64,000 nucleotides of DNA from Klebsiella ornithinolytica NBRC 105727 = ATCC 31898 (GCF_001598295.1 NZ_BCYR01000010.1:186001-250000); one strand, 5' to 3'; shown: positions 1-10,640, counted from the first letter of the stretch. Numbers and translations are program-made. Notes: generated by a model not told the origin, from the sequence alone.

Positions 1-83
1 TGCCGGCTATCGACGATGAAGAGATGGTCGCCCACCACTGCGATATCGCGGTGAAAGCGGTCGTGCGTTTCGTGATTTCCTGA
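1..83 (+). CDS. 3' end of an unidentified gene (partial)
   Basis: Only the last 26 codons are inside the window, ending in TGA at 81-83; the frame is open back to the window edge. The visible C-terminus reads roughly PAIDDEEMVAHHCDI then a hydrophobic AVKAVVRFVIS end. This is too short to assign a family. An alpha-helical C-terminus like this could belong to a TetR-type regulator or an enzyme subunit, but that is a guess. In E. coli the fumD neighbour on this side is ydhY, on which nothing here bears. The gene points toward fumD, so the two are convergent with a 27 bp gap. Confidence 0.4.
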   Translation, partial: PAIDDEEMVAHHCDIAVKAVVRFVIS

Positions 84-110
84 GCCTGCGCGATCCGCGC
101 GCCGGGAAGG

Positions 111-326
111 TTAATCGTGTCCGGATAAGGCGTGGATCACCTTCGCCATCGCTTCTTTGGTCAGTTCAGAACGGGCGATTTTCGGGTTAGCCAGCGAGGT
201 CCGTACCACCCCGGCGATCACGATATGTTTTGGTTCCTGGCCGAGATCGCGCATTTCAAGCACCACTTTCCCTACCACCCGGCACATTTCCTGGTACAAC
301 TCGTCGTCTTTGGCTTTATTTCCCAT
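111..326 (-). CDS. fumD: Fumarase D (YdhZ family small protein)
   Basis: The 71-residue product closely matches E. coli FumD/YdhZ. The shared core includes ELYQEMCRVVGKVVLEMRD followed by LGQEPKHIVIAGV. The E. coli protein has been reported to have fumarase activity, although it is unrelated to FumA, FumB and FumC. I chose the MGNKAKDDEL start at 326 because it aligns with the E. coli N-terminus; an in-frame ATG ten codons upstream would add residues with no counterpart. The gene is divergent from pykF, as in E. coli. A tandem ATTATC motif lies just upstream and might be a Fur site. Confidence 0.85.
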   Translation of the reverse strand: MGNKAKDDELYQEMCRVVGKVVLEMRDLGQEPKHIVIAGVVRTSLANPKIARSELTKEAMAKVIHALSGHD

Positions 327-340
327 TCTTGTCGACTCAC

Positions 341-359
341 AAATTATCATTATCAATCA
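341..359. promoter_or_regulatory. Fur-like hexamer repeat upstream of fumD
   Basis: Two adjacent ATTATC hexamers (343-348 and 349-354) lie 17-28 bp upstream of the fumD start. Fur boxes are built from repeated GATAAT/ATTATC hexamers. Only two good hexamers are visible and the third is poor (AATCAA), so this may be a weak site or chance in an AT-rich stretch. Confidence 0.3.
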
Positions 360-548
360 AATTATTATTGATATGTTTTCGTGATAAATCAAACCAGCGC
401 ACTTTTTTTGCGCCAGTGCGCTGTTTCCAGCGGCTAACCGCGAGCAAATCCGCGAAATAGCGGCGTTGATTTTTGTCGGCTGGTGAAAAAATGTGTTGCG
501 GAGAAGATTTAGATTAGTTTGAGTTTTGTTACATTTTTATGGGAAAGA

Positions 549-566
549 ATGAAACGTCGTTTTCAT
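549..566 (+). promoter_or_regulatory. Candidate Cra (FruR) operator and pykF promoter
   Basis: ATGAAACGTCGTTTTCAT is an inverted repeat whose left half matches the Cra half-site TGAAACG. A TATAAT -10 hexamer follows at 590-595 with no strong -35, as expected where a regulator sits. Cra represses pykF in E. coli (established). Assigning this particular palindrome is inference. Confidence 0.5.
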
Positions 567-701
567 TTTCTTTTTTTGTTCCAGCGTCGTATAATGCCCA
601 CCGATTCTTTCTTGAATGGTTTCAGCACATTGGACTGCACAACTAAACGCATAAAATACTGCCTCTTTTCATGGGCTGAACCGCCAGCACACTTTCTTCT
701 G

Positions 702-736
702 CACGCTCTTTTGTTGTCACCTATTCTTAGAGCGTG
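702..736 (+). other. Hairpin in the pykF leader
   Basis: CACGCTCT at 702-709 pairs perfectly with AGAGCGTG at 729-736 across a 19-nt loop. No U-run follows, so this is not a standard terminator. It lies in the probable 5' leader of pykF; its function is unknown. Confidence 0.35.
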
Positions 737-831
737 GCATAGCAACTTTCGCAATACAGGTTTGACTCCACGGCCGTGCGCCCACGGAGCGAGATTTCCA
801 TATCCTTCACAACTTAAAGACTAAAACTTTC

Positions 832-2244
832 ATGAAAAAGACCAAAATTGTTTGCACCATCGGTCCGAAAACCGAATCCGAAGAGATGCTGTCCAAAATG
901 CTGGACGCGGGCATGAACGTCATGCGTCTGAACTTCTCTCACGGTGACTATGCTGAACACGGTCAACGCATCAAGAACCTGCGTAACGTGCTGAGCAAAA
1001 CCGGTAAGACCGCGGCTATCCTGCTGGACACCAAAGGCCCGGAAATTCGCACCATCAAGCTGGAAGGCGGCAATGACGTCTCCCTGAAAGCCGGTCAGAC
1101 TTTCACCTTCACTACCGATAAATCCGTCGTCGGCAACAACGAAATCGTCGCCGTGACCTATGAAGGTTTCACTACCGACCTGTCCGTCGGCAACACCGTT
1201 CTGGTCGACGATGGTCTGATCGGCATGGAAGTGACTGCCATTGAAGGTAAGAACGTCATCTGTAAAGTGCTGAACAACGGCGACCTGGGCGAAAACAAAG
1301 GCGTTAACCTGCCGGGTGTTTCTATTGCCCTGCCGGCGCTGGCGGAGAAAGATAAGCAGGACCTGATCTTCGGTTGCGAGCAAGGCGTTGATTTTGTTGC
1401 TGCTTCCTTTATCCGTAAGCGTTCTGACGTCGTCGAAATCCGCGAGCATCTGAAAGCGCACGGCGGCGAAAACATCCAGATCATCTCCAAAATTGAAAAC
1501 CAGGAAGGCCTGAACAACTTCGACGAGATCCTCGAAGCGTCTGACGGCATCATGGTTGCTCGTGGCGACATGGGCGTTGAAATCCCGGTTGAAGAAGTTA
1601 TCTTCGCCCAGAAAATGATCATCGAAAAATGTATCCGCGCGCGTAAAGTGGTTATCACCGCCACCCAGATGCTGGATTCCATGATCAAAAACCCGCGTCC
1701 GACCCGCGCAGAAGCCGGTGACGTTGCGAACGCCATCCTCGACGGTACCGATGCGGTTATGCTGTCTGGCGAATCCGCCAAAGGGAAATACCCGCTGGAA
1801 GCGGTCACCATCATGGCTACCATCTGCGAACGTACCGACCGCGTGATGACCAGCCGTCTGGAATTCAACAACGACAACCGTAAACTGCGCATCACCGAAG
1901 CCGTGTGCCGTGGTGCGGTAGAAACGGCAGAAAAACTGGAAGCTCCGCTGATTGTTGTCGCGACCCAGGGCGGTAAATCTGCGCGCGCCGTGCGTAAATA
2001 CTTCCCGGACGCCACCATTCTGGCGCTGACCACCAACGAAACCACGGCTCGTCAGCTGGTGCTGACCAAAGGCGTGGTGCCGCAGCTGGTTGACCAGCTC
2101 TCCTCTACCGATGATTTCTACATCCTGGGTAAAGAACTGGCGCTGCAGAGCGGCCTGGCGCGTAAAGGCGACGTGGTTGTTATGGTCTCTGGTGCGCTGG
2201 TCCCGAGCGGAACCACCAATACAGCCTCCGTACACGTGCTGTAA
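832..2244 (+). CDS. pykF: Pyruvate kinase I (fructose-1,6-bisphosphate activated)
   Basis: The enzyme converts phosphoenolpyruvate and ADP to pyruvate and ATP in the cytoplasm, the last step of glycolysis. At 470 residues it has the length of E. coli PykF. Visible motifs are MRLNFSHG near residue 31, [10 protein letters not shown] near 64, the active-site region [10 protein letters not shown] near 218, [10 protein letters not shown] near 240 and the ATQMLDSM segment near 277. The start ATG at 832 gives the standard [13 protein letters not shown]-terminus. It is a single-gene unit ending in a strong terminator. A Cra-like site upstream fits repression by Cra in gluconeogenesis, opposite to ppsA further along the window. 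Confidence 0.98.
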   Translation: MKKTKIVCTIGPKTESEEMLSKMLDAGMNVMRLNFSHGDYAEHGQRIKNLRNVLSKTGKTAAILLDTKGPEIRTIKLEGGNDVSLKAGQTFTFTTDKSVVGNNEIVAVTYEGFTTDLSVGNTVLVDDGLIGMEVTAIEGKNVICKVLNNGDLGENKGVNLPGVSIALPALAEKDKQDLIFGCEQGVDFVAASFIRKRSDVVEIREHLKAHGGENIQIISKIENQEGLNNFDEILEASDGIMVARGDMGVEIPVEEVIFAQKMIIEKCIRARKVVITATQMLDSMIKNPRPTRAEAGDVANAILDGTDAVMLSGESAKGKYPLEAVTIMATICERTDRVMTSRLEFNNDNRKLRITEAVCRGAVETAEKLEAPLIVVATQGGKSARAVRKYFPDATILALTTNETTARQLVLTKGVVPQLVDQLSSTDDFYILGKELALQSGLARKGDVVVMVSGALVPSGTTNTASVHVL

Positions 2245-2273
2245 TAATTTACAGGTTAATTCGTTTTTTAAAG

Positions 2274-2299
2274 GCGCCTCTTCGAGGCGCTTTTTTTTT
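2274..2299 (+). terminator. pykF rho-independent terminator
   Basis: GCGCCTC (2274-2280) and GAGGCGC (2284-2290) form a GC-rich stem with a TTC loop, followed directly by nine T residues. It lies 30 bp after the pykF stop. Confidence 0.9.
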
Positions 2300-2479
2300 A
2301 TTCAATCACTAGCTACTCTTAATAAAAATGCAAATCGGAATTTACTATTTAATAAGAGATTATCTAAGATGAATCCGATGGAAGCGTGCTGTTTTCACAA
2401 AGATTTTTAAACTAATCTGCCAAATTCGATGTTTCTTTGAGCGAACGATCAAAAATAAGCGTATTACCGTAAAAAAATA

Positions 2480-2508
2480 TTCTCATCCCAAAAAAGTTTG
2501 TGTAATAC
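2480..2508 (+). promoter_or_regulatory. lpp promoter
   Basis: TTCTCA (2480-2485) and TAATAC (2503-2508) are spaced by 17 bp. The following leader (TTGTAACGCTAC, then GGAGATTAAC) is essentially the same as the E. coli lpp leader, whose promoter is one of the strongest known. Confidence 0.75.
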
Positions 2509-2541
2509 TTGTAACGCTACATGGAGATTAACTCAATCTAG

Positions 2542-2790
<249 letters not shown>

Positions 2791-2808
2791 TAGTACCTGT
2801 GTAATAAA

Positions 2809-2837
2809 AATGGCGCACATTGTGCGCCATTTTTTTT
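2809..2837. terminator. Bidirectional terminator between lpp and ldtE
   Basis: ATGGCGCACA (2810-2819) and TGTGCGCCAT (2821-2830) form a long stem. A T-run follows on the plus strand and an A-run precedes it, so it can stop both lpp and the converging ldtE transcript. Confidence 0.88.
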
Positions 2838-2862
2838 GTCCTCTCTCCCCTTCCGCCTCGCG

Positions 2863-3861
2863 CTACTGCACTCTTTTCGCTTCGTCCATCGCGCCATTCT
2901 GCACAGACATCGTCGATAGCGCTGCGCCGCTCGCCGCCTCATTGCCCGTGGAGACGACCACCGGATAGCCCGCACGTCGGGACAGCGCTTTCTTAAGCTG
3001 CGCATCGTCTACGGTCTTATCTCCGGCAAACTGATGGAAGGCCGCTGGCAGCGTGTGCGGGATCGTACGGGTGTCGCCCGCTTCATCCTGCGTCAGAGGC
3101 CGATGCACTTCGACATAGCGTTTACCGTCCGGCTCAATCGCAAATTTCACCGGCTGGTTGATAACGCGAACCGGCGTCCCCGTTTTGACCTGACTAAACA
3201 GCGCCTGGATGTCCGCGGCGTTCATGCGCATACAGCCCGAGCTGACCCGCAGGCCAACGCTATCCGGCGCGCTGGTACCGTGGATAAGGTACTCGCCGTT
3301 GCCGTACGCCAGACGCAGCGCATAGCGCCCTAACGGGTTGTTCGGCCCGGCCGGCACCACGGGCGGCAGCTTGATGCCCTTCTCCAGCGAACGCGCGCGG
3401 ATGCCCGCTGTCGGCGTCCAGGTCGGATTGGGGATCTTCTGCCCGACGCGCGTGGTCATCTCCGGCGTCTCCAGCCCTTGCTGACCAATACCCAGCGGAT
3501 AAACCTGAACCTGGTTCTGTCCCGGCGGGAAGTAGTACAGCCGCAGTTCCGCCAGGTTCACAACGATACCTTCCCGGGGCACATCCGGCAGCAGCATCTG
3601 TGAAGGAATTAATACCTGAGTCCCGGGTTTCGGCTCCACCGGTGCGAGGGTGTCGTTAGCTTCGAGAATCAGCATCGCCGCCGTGTCGAAATGGCGGGCA
3701 ATCGCCTGCAGATTGCGATCCCCTTCCTGTACCGTCCACCATTGATTCTGGCCAATGAGCCTACTGTTCGCCGGGGGAAGTGGGTAATCTACCGCCCAGG
3801 CGCCGTGTGAGACGCTAAGGGCTGTCAGAAGCGCTACGGTGATAAGAGATGCGCGTTTCAT
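2863..3861 (-). CDS. ldtE: L,D-transpeptidase LdtE (YnhG)
   Basis: This periplasmic YkuD-family transpeptidase forms 3-3 (meso-DAP to meso-DAP) cross-links in peptidoglycan. The 332-residue protein has a signal peptide (1-23, ending AWA), a LysM-like peptidoglycan-binding segment (about 38-88, [15 protein letters not shown]) and a catalytic YkuD domain (about 97-235). His194 in LIHGTSAPD and the nucleophile Cys210 in VSSGCMRMN are both present. Its position between lpp and sufE matches E. coli ynhG. The paralogues ErfK, YbiS and YcfS attach Lpp; naming this one LdtE rests on synteny and similarity. Confidence 0.92.
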   Translation of the reverse strand: MKRASLITVALLTALSVSHGAWAVDYPLPPANSRLIGQNQWWTVQEGDRNLQAIARHFDTAAMLILEANDTLAPVEPKPGTQVLIPSQMLLPDVPREGIVVNLAELRLYYFPPGQNQVQVYPLGIGQQGLETPEMTTRVGQKIPNPTWTPTAGIRARSLEKGIKLPPVVPAGPNNPLGRYALRLAYGNGEYLIHGTSAPDSVGLRVSSGCMRMNAADIQALFSQVKTGTPVRVINQPVKFAIEPDGKRYVEVHRPLTQDEAGDTRTIPHTLPAAFHQFAGDKTVDDAQLKKALSRRAGYPVVVSTGNEAASGAALSTMSVQNGAMDEAKRVQ

Positions 3862-3903
3862 ACTGAGATTCCTTCTTTCGCTGATAAAACGCCAGGATCT
3901 GCC

Positions 3904-3931
3904 GTCGGGCCGGCATCATCTCCGGCCTGAC
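3904..3931. other. Inverted repeat downstream of the suf operon
   Basis: GTCGGGCCGG (3904-3913) pairs with CCGGCCTGAC (3922-3931) with one mismatch. It lies between the sufE stop and the ldtE start. No U-run follows on the minus strand, so it may protect or weakly terminate the suf message rather than act as a standard terminator. Confidence 0.45.
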
Positions 3932-3959
3932 GTAACAGAATGAAATCTACCTGTTTATT

Positions 3960-4376
3960 CTAGCTAAGATTTGCGGCTTTCGCGCGAATTGCGCGAATCA
4001 TGGCTTCCAGGCCCTGAGATCGCGAAGGGGTAAGATGCTGGGTCAGCGCCATTTTTTCAAACCACGGCCGTACGTCAAAGTCGGTGATATCCTTGGCCGT
4101 CATCTGGTCGTAGAGGATAAAGACCACGGCAATCAGCCCTTTGACAATCGCCGCATCGCTATCGCCGCGCAGCGACAGCCCTCCGTTTTCGCCTTGTTCT
4201 ACCACGATCCACACCTGGCTCTGGCAGCCCTGAATGATGTTTTGCGCGGTATGCTCTTCGGCGCTCAGCGGCGCCAGCCGCTGGCCGAGTTCGATAATAT
4301 AGAGGTACTTCTCTTCCCAGTTCGCGCAACGACTAAAGTTGCGCAGCAGTTTGTCTTTATCCGGTAATGCCGCCAT
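3960..4376 (-). CDS. sufE: Cysteine desulfuration protein SufE
   Basis: SufE accepts persulfide sulfur from SufS and passes it to the SufBCD scaffold. The 138-residue product has the acceptor residue Cys51 in [12 protein letters not shown] chose the start at 4376 ([11 protein letters not shown]), which gives the E. coli length; the frame stays open upstream only because it runs antiparallel to sufS sequence. It is the last gene of the operon, 11 bp downstream of sufS, which suits tight coupling of the SufS-SufE pair. Confidence 0.96.
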   Translation of the reverse strand: MAALPDKDKLLRNFSRCANWEEKYLYIIELGQRLAPLSAEEHTAQNIIQGCQSQVWIVVEQGENGGLSLRGDSDAAIVKGLIAVVFILYDQMTAKDITDFDVRPWFEKMALTQHLTPSRSQGLEAMIRAIRAKAANLS

Positions 4377-4387
4377 GATTGCTTCCT

Positions 4388-5608
4388 TTAGCCCAATAGC
4401 GTGTGGATGCGCTGCAGTCCTGCGACCAGGCGATCCACCTCTTCCGTGGTATTGTACATCGCCAACGAAGCCCGACACATGGCCGGTACGTTGTAAAACG
4501 CCATTAGCGGCATCGCGCAATGGTGGCCGGTGCGGATGGCAATACCGTAATTATCCAGGAAGCTGCCCACGTCGTAGGCATGATGTGCGCCAAGGTTAAA
4601 AGCAATCACCCCCAGGCGCTCGTCAGGGCCATAGAGGGTCAAATCCGGCACCGCCTTCAGCGCCTGCAAAGCGTAGCGCATGAGCGTCTGTTCATATTCG
4701 CCAATGTGCGCCAGCCCCAGCGCGCTGACATACTCCAGCGCGGCGCCAAAGCCGATAATCCCGCCGGTATTGGGCGTGCCCGCCTCGAAGCGCCACGGCG
4801 CTTTCGCCCAGGTCGTCCCTTCGGTCAGACTGACGGTGGCAATCATCGACCCGCCCCCTTCCCACGGCGGCATCTCCTGCAGCAACGCCTCTTTGACATA
4901 CAGAATGCCAATCCCGGTCGGGCCGTACAGCTTGTGGCCGGAGAAAACATAAAAATCGCAGTCCAGCGCCTGCACATCCACCGCGTGGTGCATCACCGCC
5001 TGCGCCCCGTCCACCAGCACTTTCGCTCCATACTGGCGGGCGAGCGGAATCAAGGCCGCCAGCGGGTTCTCCGTCCCCAGCACGTTGGAGACCTGGGTAA
5101 TGGCCAGCAGGCGGGTCCGCTCATCAAACAGCGCCGGAATGGCATCCAGCTGCAGGGTGCCGTCCGGAGTGAGCGGGATAACCCGCAGCTCGGCGCCCAC
5201 CCGGGCACAGAGCATCTGCCAGGGGACGATGTTCGCGTGGTGCTCCATGGCGCTGATGATGATGTTATCGCCGGCGCCGACGTTGGCGTTCCCCCAGCTA
5301 TTGGCCACCAGATTGATCCCTTCGGTGGTCCCCCGGACGAAGACCAGCTCTTCCGCTGAGCGGGCATTCAGGAACCTCGCCGCCTGCTGACGTACCTGTT
5401 CCATCCGCGCCGTCGCCTCTGCGCTCAGCGTATGGATACCGCGATGGACGGCGGCATAGCCGTGGCGATAAAACTCCGCCTCGGCGCGAATCACCGCCTC
5501 TGGTTTTTGCGCGCTGGCGGCGCTGTCGAGATAGACCAGCGGCTGACCGTTGACCTCCCGGCTAAGCAACGGAAAATCCGCGCGTATCCGTTCAACAGAA
5601 AATGTCAT
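4388..5608 (-). CDS. sufS: Cysteine desulfurase SufS
   Basis: This PLP-dependent class V aminotransferase-fold enzyme releases sulfur from cysteine as a persulfide (and selenium from selenocysteine). The 406-residue protein has Lys226 in FSGHKLYGP for the PLP Schiff base and Cys364 in RTGHHCAMP as the persulfide nucleophile, at the same positions as E. coli SufS. The ATG overlaps the sufD stop by 4 bp, indicating translational coupling. Fur and IscR control of the whole operon is expected from the family. Confidence 0.97.
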   Translation of the reverse strand: MTFSVERIRADFPLLSREVNGQPLVYLDSAASAQKPEAVIRAEAEFYRHGYAAVHRGIHTLSAEATARMEQVRQQAARFLNARSAEELVFVRGTTEGINLVANSWGNANVGAGDNIIISAMEHHANIVPWQMLCARVGAELRVIPLTPDGTLQLDAIPALFDERTRLLAITQVSNVLGTENPLAALIPLARQYGAKVLVDGAQAVMHHAVDVQALDCDFYVFSGHKLYGPTGIGILYVKEALLQEMPPWEGGGSMIATVSLTEGTTWAKAPWRFEAGTPNTGGIIGFGAALEYVSALGLAHIGEYEQTLMRYALQALKAVPDLTLYGPDERLGVIAFNLGAHHAYDVGSFLDNYGIAIRTGHHCAMPLMAFYNVPAMCRASLAMYNTTEEVDRLVAGLQRIHTLLG

Positions 5609-6879
5609 GCTTTTTCTCCCGGTAGACGTTGGCCAATACGCGCCAGAATCTGCGCCCTGAGCGTCTCATCGCCAATCGCCTCCGTCAGCTCGGCGGCGAA
5701 AGCGTACAGGATCATATGCTGCGCCGCCCGGTAGGGAATGCCGCGAGAACGAAGATAGAACAGCTGTTCGTTGTCGATGCGCCCGATGGTGGCGCCGTGG
5801 CTACACTTGACGTCGTCGGCATAAATTTCCAGCTGCGGCCTGGTGTCCACTTCAGCCAGGCGCCCCAGCAGCAAATTATTGTTGGTCATCTGACCGTCGG
5901 TTTTAATTGCGTGCTTCGCGACATTAATCAGACCGTTAAACACCGCCCGCCCTTTATCGCTGACGATGGTCTTATGCAGCTGGCGGCTATTACAGTAGCC
6001 AACGCGATGATCGAGCCAGGTTCGGCTGTCGCAGACCTCATTGTTGACTGGCATCGCCAGGGAGTTGATCCGTAGGGTGCTGTTCTCCCCCAGCAGCTGG
6101 GTACTGGTGCGGTGATGCAATACCGCGCCGCCAAGCAGGAAGCTACTGCTGAAGGCCGAAGCGTCGCGGCCCAGCGCGAGATCGTTGTGGGCAAAGTGGT
6201 TGCTCTGCGCATTTTCGAACGCCAGTTTGATATGCTGCAGATGGGCATTATCCGCCACCGACATCGTCAGACGCGCGCCGGTAAAGTGGCGCTGTTCATC
6301 CAGGCTCAGATAGTGCTCGATAATCGTCGCCTCGGCGCCGCTCTCCAGCTCAAGATGATGGCGATAGTGCGCGGTGTTCAGGTCGTCGCCCGTTCCTCCA
6401 CGCGTCACATGCATCAGCAGCAGCGGCTTAGCGGGCCGCTGATGGCGTTTTACGCGGATTCGCGTCACCGTCTGAGCAAGGCTCTCCGTGAGATGCAGGA
6501 ACACTTCCGGCTGCACCGCGTCAGGCAATCCCTGACGATCGTCCGCCACGCTGACGTCGTAGCCGCTGCCGGCCAGGTTGTCGCTTAACGTCTCGCTGAA
6601 CTGCCCGTCGATGAACACCAGCCGCCAGGCATCCACCGACAGCGCCCGTTGATCGCGCTCTGTTGCCGTTAAGGTACCCGGCGGAAGCGCGACAAATGTG
6701 CCTTTGTTCAGTGTATCCAGCGGCGTATATTTCCAGTCTTCATGTTTGCGCGTCGGCAAACCGAGGCGCAGGACCTGCTGGAGATGCCGACGGGCTTCAG
6801 GCGTTCGCCGTTCCCCCAGCGCCTCAAACAGATGATGCCACTGCTGCAGCGCGTTACTGCTGTTCGGTAAGCCAGCCAT
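5605..6879 (-). CDS. sufD: Fe-S cluster assembly scaffold protein SufD
   Basis: SufD (424 residues) is the partner of SufB in the SufBC2D scaffold, where it is needed for iron acquisition. The C-terminal core domain shows the conserved SufBD pattern [29 protein letters not shown] split over about residues 325-355, including a His in CSHGAT. The gene overlaps the end of sufC by 26 bp and the start of sufS by 4 bp, so it is embedded in a tightly coupled operon. Confidence 0.96.
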   Translation of the reverse strand: MAGLPNSSNALQQWHHLFEALGERRTPEARRHLQQVLRLGLPTRKHEDWKYTPLDTLNKGTFVALPPGTLTATERDQRALSVDAWRLVFIDGQFSETLSDNLAGSGYDVSVADDRQGLPDAVQPEVFLHLTESLAQTVTRIRVKRHQRPAKPLLLMHVTRGGTGDDLNTAHYRHHLELESGAEATIIEHYLSLDEQRHFTGARLTMSVADNAHLQHIKLAFENAQSNHFAHNDLALGRDASAFSSSFLLGGAVLHHRTSTQLLGENSTLRINSLAMPVNNEVCDSRTWLDHRVGYCNSRQLHKTIVSDKGRAVFNGLINVAKHAIKTDGQMTNNNLLLGRLAEVDTRPQLEIYADDVKCSHGATIGRIDNEQLFYLRSRGIPYRAAQHMILYAFAAELTEAIGDETLRAQILARIGQRLPGEKA

Positions 6880-7600
6880 AGCCCTGCTCCTCCAGTTGTT
6901 TGACCAGGGTAAAATCGCCGGATTTGACGATTCTCCCCTGATAGAGCACGTGGACGTAATCAGGCTTGATATAGTCGAGAATACGCTGATAGTGGGTGAC
7001 GATAATAAATGCGCGCTTGCCGTCGCGCAGCGCGTTGACGCCGTCAGAGACGATCTTCAGGGCGTCAATATCCAGCCCGGAATCCGATTCATCAAGAATG
7101 CACAGGTCCGGCTCCAGCACGGCCATTTGCAGGATATCGTTGCGCTTCTTTTCACCGCCGGAGAAGCCCACGTTCACCGAACGGGTCAGCAAATCCTCCG
7201 GCATCTTCAGCAGCTTAATTTTCTCTTCCATCAGATCCTGGAAATCGAAACGGTCTAACTCTTCCTGGCCGCGATAGTCGCGCACCGAATTCAGCGCGGT
7301 CTGCAGGAAGAACTGGTTGCTGACGCCGGGAATCTCTACCGGGTACTGGAAGGCCATAAAAATGCCTTCACCGGCGCGGTCTTCCGGCGCCAGGCTGAGC
7401 AAATCTTTGCCTTTGAACTCCACGCTACCGCCGACGACCTCATAGTCCTCGCGCCCGGCAAGCGTTGCAGAAAGCGTGCTTTTGCCGGAGCCGTTCGGCC
7501 CCATAATGGCGTGCACTTCGCCAGGGCGGATTTCCAGATTCAATCCGCGCAGGATCTCTTTGTCTTCAACGGCGACCTGCAAGTTTTTGATACTTAACAT
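6854..7600 (-). CDS. sufC: Fe-S assembly ATPase SufC
   Basis: SufC is a soluble ABC-type ATPase that drives conformational change in the SufBC2D scaffold. The 248-residue protein has Walker A GPNGSGKST (34-42), the signature SGGEKKR (147-153) and Walker B LCILDE (166-171), followed by the SufC-typical SDSGLDIDALK. I set the start at 7600 (MLSIKNLQVAVED), which matches the E. coli length; residues upstream in the same frame resemble antisense sufB. It lies 31 bp after sufB. Confidence 0.97.
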   Translation of the reverse strand: MLSIKNLQVAVEDKEILRGLNLEIRPGEVHAIMGPNGSGKSTLSATLAGREDYEVVGGSVEFKGKDLLSLAPEDRAGEGIFMAFQYPVEIPGVSNQFFLQTALNSVRDYRGQEELDRFDFQDLMEEKIKLLKMPEDLLTRSVNVGFSGGEKKRNDILQMAVLEPDLCILDESDSGLDIDALKIVSDGVNALRDGKRAFIIVTHYQRILDYIKPDYVHVLYQGRIVKSGDFTLVKQLEEQGYGWLTEQQ

Positions 7601-7631
7601 CTCATTTCCCTTAATTCGTAAAGCCTGGCGC

Positions 7632-9119
<1,488 letters not shown>

Positions 9120-9121
9120 AG

Positions 9122-9499
9122 TTACTCCGCCTGAACCCCAAAGCTTTCGCCGCAGCCACATTCGTGCTGTGCTTTCGGGTTATGAAACTTAAAGATTTCA
9201 TTTAATCCTTCCCGAACATAATCCAGCTCCGTCCCATCGATAAACGGCATAGCCTGCAGCGGTGCCCAGAGTTTCGCCCCGTCGCGCTCAAACAGCAGGT
9301 CGTCTTCTGCCGGCTCGGCAATCAACTCGAGTACGTAACCAAACCCGGCGCAGCCGCTGGTTTTGATCCCCAGACGCAACCCCTGCTTATCGGGCTGTTG
9401 ACTCACCAGATCGCGAATATGGGCGGCTGCCGTTGGGGTCATCATCAGACCCCGCCAGCTAAATTCATCGGGATTGAAGGTTCCTGTATCTAATTCCAT
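9122..9499 (-). CDS. sufA: Fe-S carrier protein SufA
   Basis: SufA is an A-type carrier that takes clusters from SufBC2D to target apoproteins. The 125-residue protein has the three conserved cysteines: Cys50 in [10 protein letters not shown] and Cys114 and Cys116 in HECGCGESF. It is three residues longer than E. coli SufA at the C-terminus (VQAE end). It is the first gene of the operon, directly behind a Fur box, so the operon should respond to iron starvation; oxidative-stress control by OxyR and IscR is known in E. coli but not read here. Confidence 0.96.
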   Translation of the reverse strand: MELDTGTFNPDEFSWRGLMMTPTAAAHIRDLVSQQPDKQGLRLGIKTSGCAGFGYVLELIAEPAEDDLLFERDGAKLWAPLQAMPFIDGTELDYVREGLNEIFKFHNPKAQHECGCGESFGVQAE

Positions 9500-9544
9500 C
9501 GCTCTACCTCATTGGTTAGCGCCATAAGGGCATACGACCATGTT

Positions 9545-9563
9545 AATGATAACGATTATCACT
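9545..9563 (-). promoter_or_regulatory. Fur box of the suf operon
   Basis: AATGATAACGATTATCACT, 46-64 bp upstream of the sufA ATG, matches most of the 19-bp Fur consensus (GATAATGATAATCATTATC). Fur repression of suf under iron-replete conditions is established in E. coli. Confidence 0.8.
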
Positions 9564-10055
9564 TCAACCCAGCCGGAGAAGGGATATTCCCCTTGCGAAC
9601 CCTTTTATCTCGCTTTTTATAAGCATAGACCCTCCCCCGCAGGTTATCAGGTGACTATTTTGTAATTTAATATATTGATAAATAATAAGTTATTTAGTGT
9701 TTTGCGGAGGTATGGCGGGCAATGGGAAAGGTGCATCGGAAATACCTATTTTTGAAATCGAAAAGAGTCCATTCAGCATCCGTAGCACTTACTGTCAAAT
9801 CAATAGCTTGTTATTTGTACCGGACGACGACAAGGCGCTATCGGATCTACCCCTTTAGCATTATCTATAACCATCCTTCTGGATGGCTATTTGTTATCCG
9901 GTAAAGCGAAGCGGTTATCATGTTAAATTCGGACAAAAACCAGGAATAAAGGTTTTTTCTCTACTGGTAAATTGATGTACAATTCCCGCCTAAATTTCCT
10001 ACAGTTTTCGGCCCTGTGTCGGAGGCACTGCTTACCTGGAGTTTGTCCGTACAGG
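9564..10055. other. Gene-free region between sufA and a small-protein cluster
   Basis: This AT-rich stretch has no convincing long coding frame. It holds the rest of the suf promoter region, a hairpin at 9868-9890, a terminator-like hairpin at 9935-9957, and a TACAAT -10-like hexamer at 9978-9983 that could drive the genes to its right. E. coli carries the small RNA gene rydB next to sufA; whether a homologue lies here cannot be settled by eye. Confidence 0.5.
9868..9957 (+). ncRNA. Possible small RNA with two hairpins (unidentified)
   Basis: CCATCC and GGATGG (9871-9876 and 9881-9886) form a tetraloop hairpin extended by ATA/TAT. It is followed by AAAAACC (9935-9941) and GGTTTTT (9951-9957), the second arm ending in a T-run. 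The arrangement resembles the 3' end of a small transcript. The location beside sufA recalls E. coli RydB, but I cannot confirm the sequence match and no clear promoter is visible. Confidence 0.22.
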
Positions 10056-10124
10056 ATGATAGATATCAGTATTATGTCGATGTGCATGGTGGTACTGCTG
10101 GTGATGAGCGTACTGCTGAACTAA
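10056..10124 (+). CDS. Possible 22-residue hydrophobic peptide
   Basis: An ATG at 10056 opens a 22-codon frame (MIDISIMSMC, then a VVLLVMSVLL-type hydrophobic run, ending in Asn). The product would be a single membrane-spanning peptide with five methionines. A GGAG at 10038-10041 is 14 nt from the start, too far for an ideal ribosome site, and AGG abuts the ATG. I do not recognise it. It precedes the Pro/Met-rich secreted protein gene and may share its transcript. Confidence 0.3.
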   Translation: MIDISIMSMCMVVLLVMSVLLN

Positions 10125-10266
10125 GCCAGCCACAAACCCTGCCTGCCACGCCGGAGCTTCACATTCGTTATGAAATGAGGAGTTTTGGAGGATTCGCCCG
10201 CCGTGGGATTGTTCGTCAATGACCTTGCCTCTAAGATTCCAGCCACATTCCAACGAGGTAACGAAG

Positions 10267-10584
10267 ATGAAAGGAACAATCATTGCTCTGTTAGCCACCG
10301 CGTCAATTGTCGCGGCCAGCGCATTTGCGGCAGATAAAAATGACGGCCCTGCTCCCGCCGGTAATAGTGCCGGACAGCCGGTGATGGACATGCCGCAAGG
10401 GCGTGGTCCAATGCCTATGCCTCTGCCGCCATTCCCGCCGAGAAAACCGGTATTATTCTCTGCAACGGTTGCCACCGATAACCCGGTTGAGACCATTAAT
10501 AAACTGACCGCACTGATCCCGACAGGTAGCGCAAAACATTATGAAGTGCGCGTGGAAGTCGTTCCCGCTCCCGATATGCCCTGA
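10267..10584 (+). CDS. Small secreted Pro/Met-rich protein, function unknown
   Basis: The 105-residue product has a signal peptide (MKGTIIALLATASIVAASAFA, cleaved near residue 21). A low-complexity stretch rich in Pro, Met and Gly follows (about 36-62, including MDMPQGRGPMPMPLPPFPP). A short C-terminal domain (about 63-105) reads VLFSATVATDNPVETINKL and ends EVRVEVVPAPDMP. GAGG at 10254-10257 sets the start; an upstream in-frame ATG lacks a ribosome site. Met-rich segments bind copper in some periplasmic proteins, but nothing else here supports that role. I do not recognise the family. Confidence 0.65.
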   Translation: MKGTIIALLATASIVAASAFAADKNDGPAPAGNSAGQPVMDMPQGRGPMPMPLPPFPPRKPVLFSATVATDNPVETINKLTALIPTGSAKHYEVRVEVVPAPDMP

Positions 10585-10640
10585 GTTATCCTGGGGTCAT
10601 ATACCGGTAGCCTTGAGCGGCTGATGTCAGCCTCATAAAA

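Larger units (their letters stand above)
327..831. other. fumD-pykF divergent intergenic region
   Basis: This 505 bp gene-free stretch contains the Fur-like repeat next to fumD, a Cra-like inverted repeat at 549-566, a TATAAT -10 hexamer at 590-595, and a leader hairpin at 702-736. Short open frames in it have no ribosome site or recognisable product. If transcription starts just past 600, pykF has a leader of about 230 nt. Confidence 0.6.

Noticed and set aside
519-824. 101-codon frame in the pykF upstream region
   Set aside because: It covers the promoter and leader of pykF and shows no domain or ribosome site.
814-2235. Long open frame antisense to pykF (473 codons)
   Set aside because: It lies entirely opposite a highly conserved gene, has a composition typical of a reversed coding frame (His, Gln, Phe and Val rich) and resembles no family.
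9722-9904. 60-codon frame between sufA and the Pro/Met-rich gene
   Set aside because: It has no ribosome site, a composition like random AT-rich DNA, and it overlaps the hairpin that suggests a small RNA.
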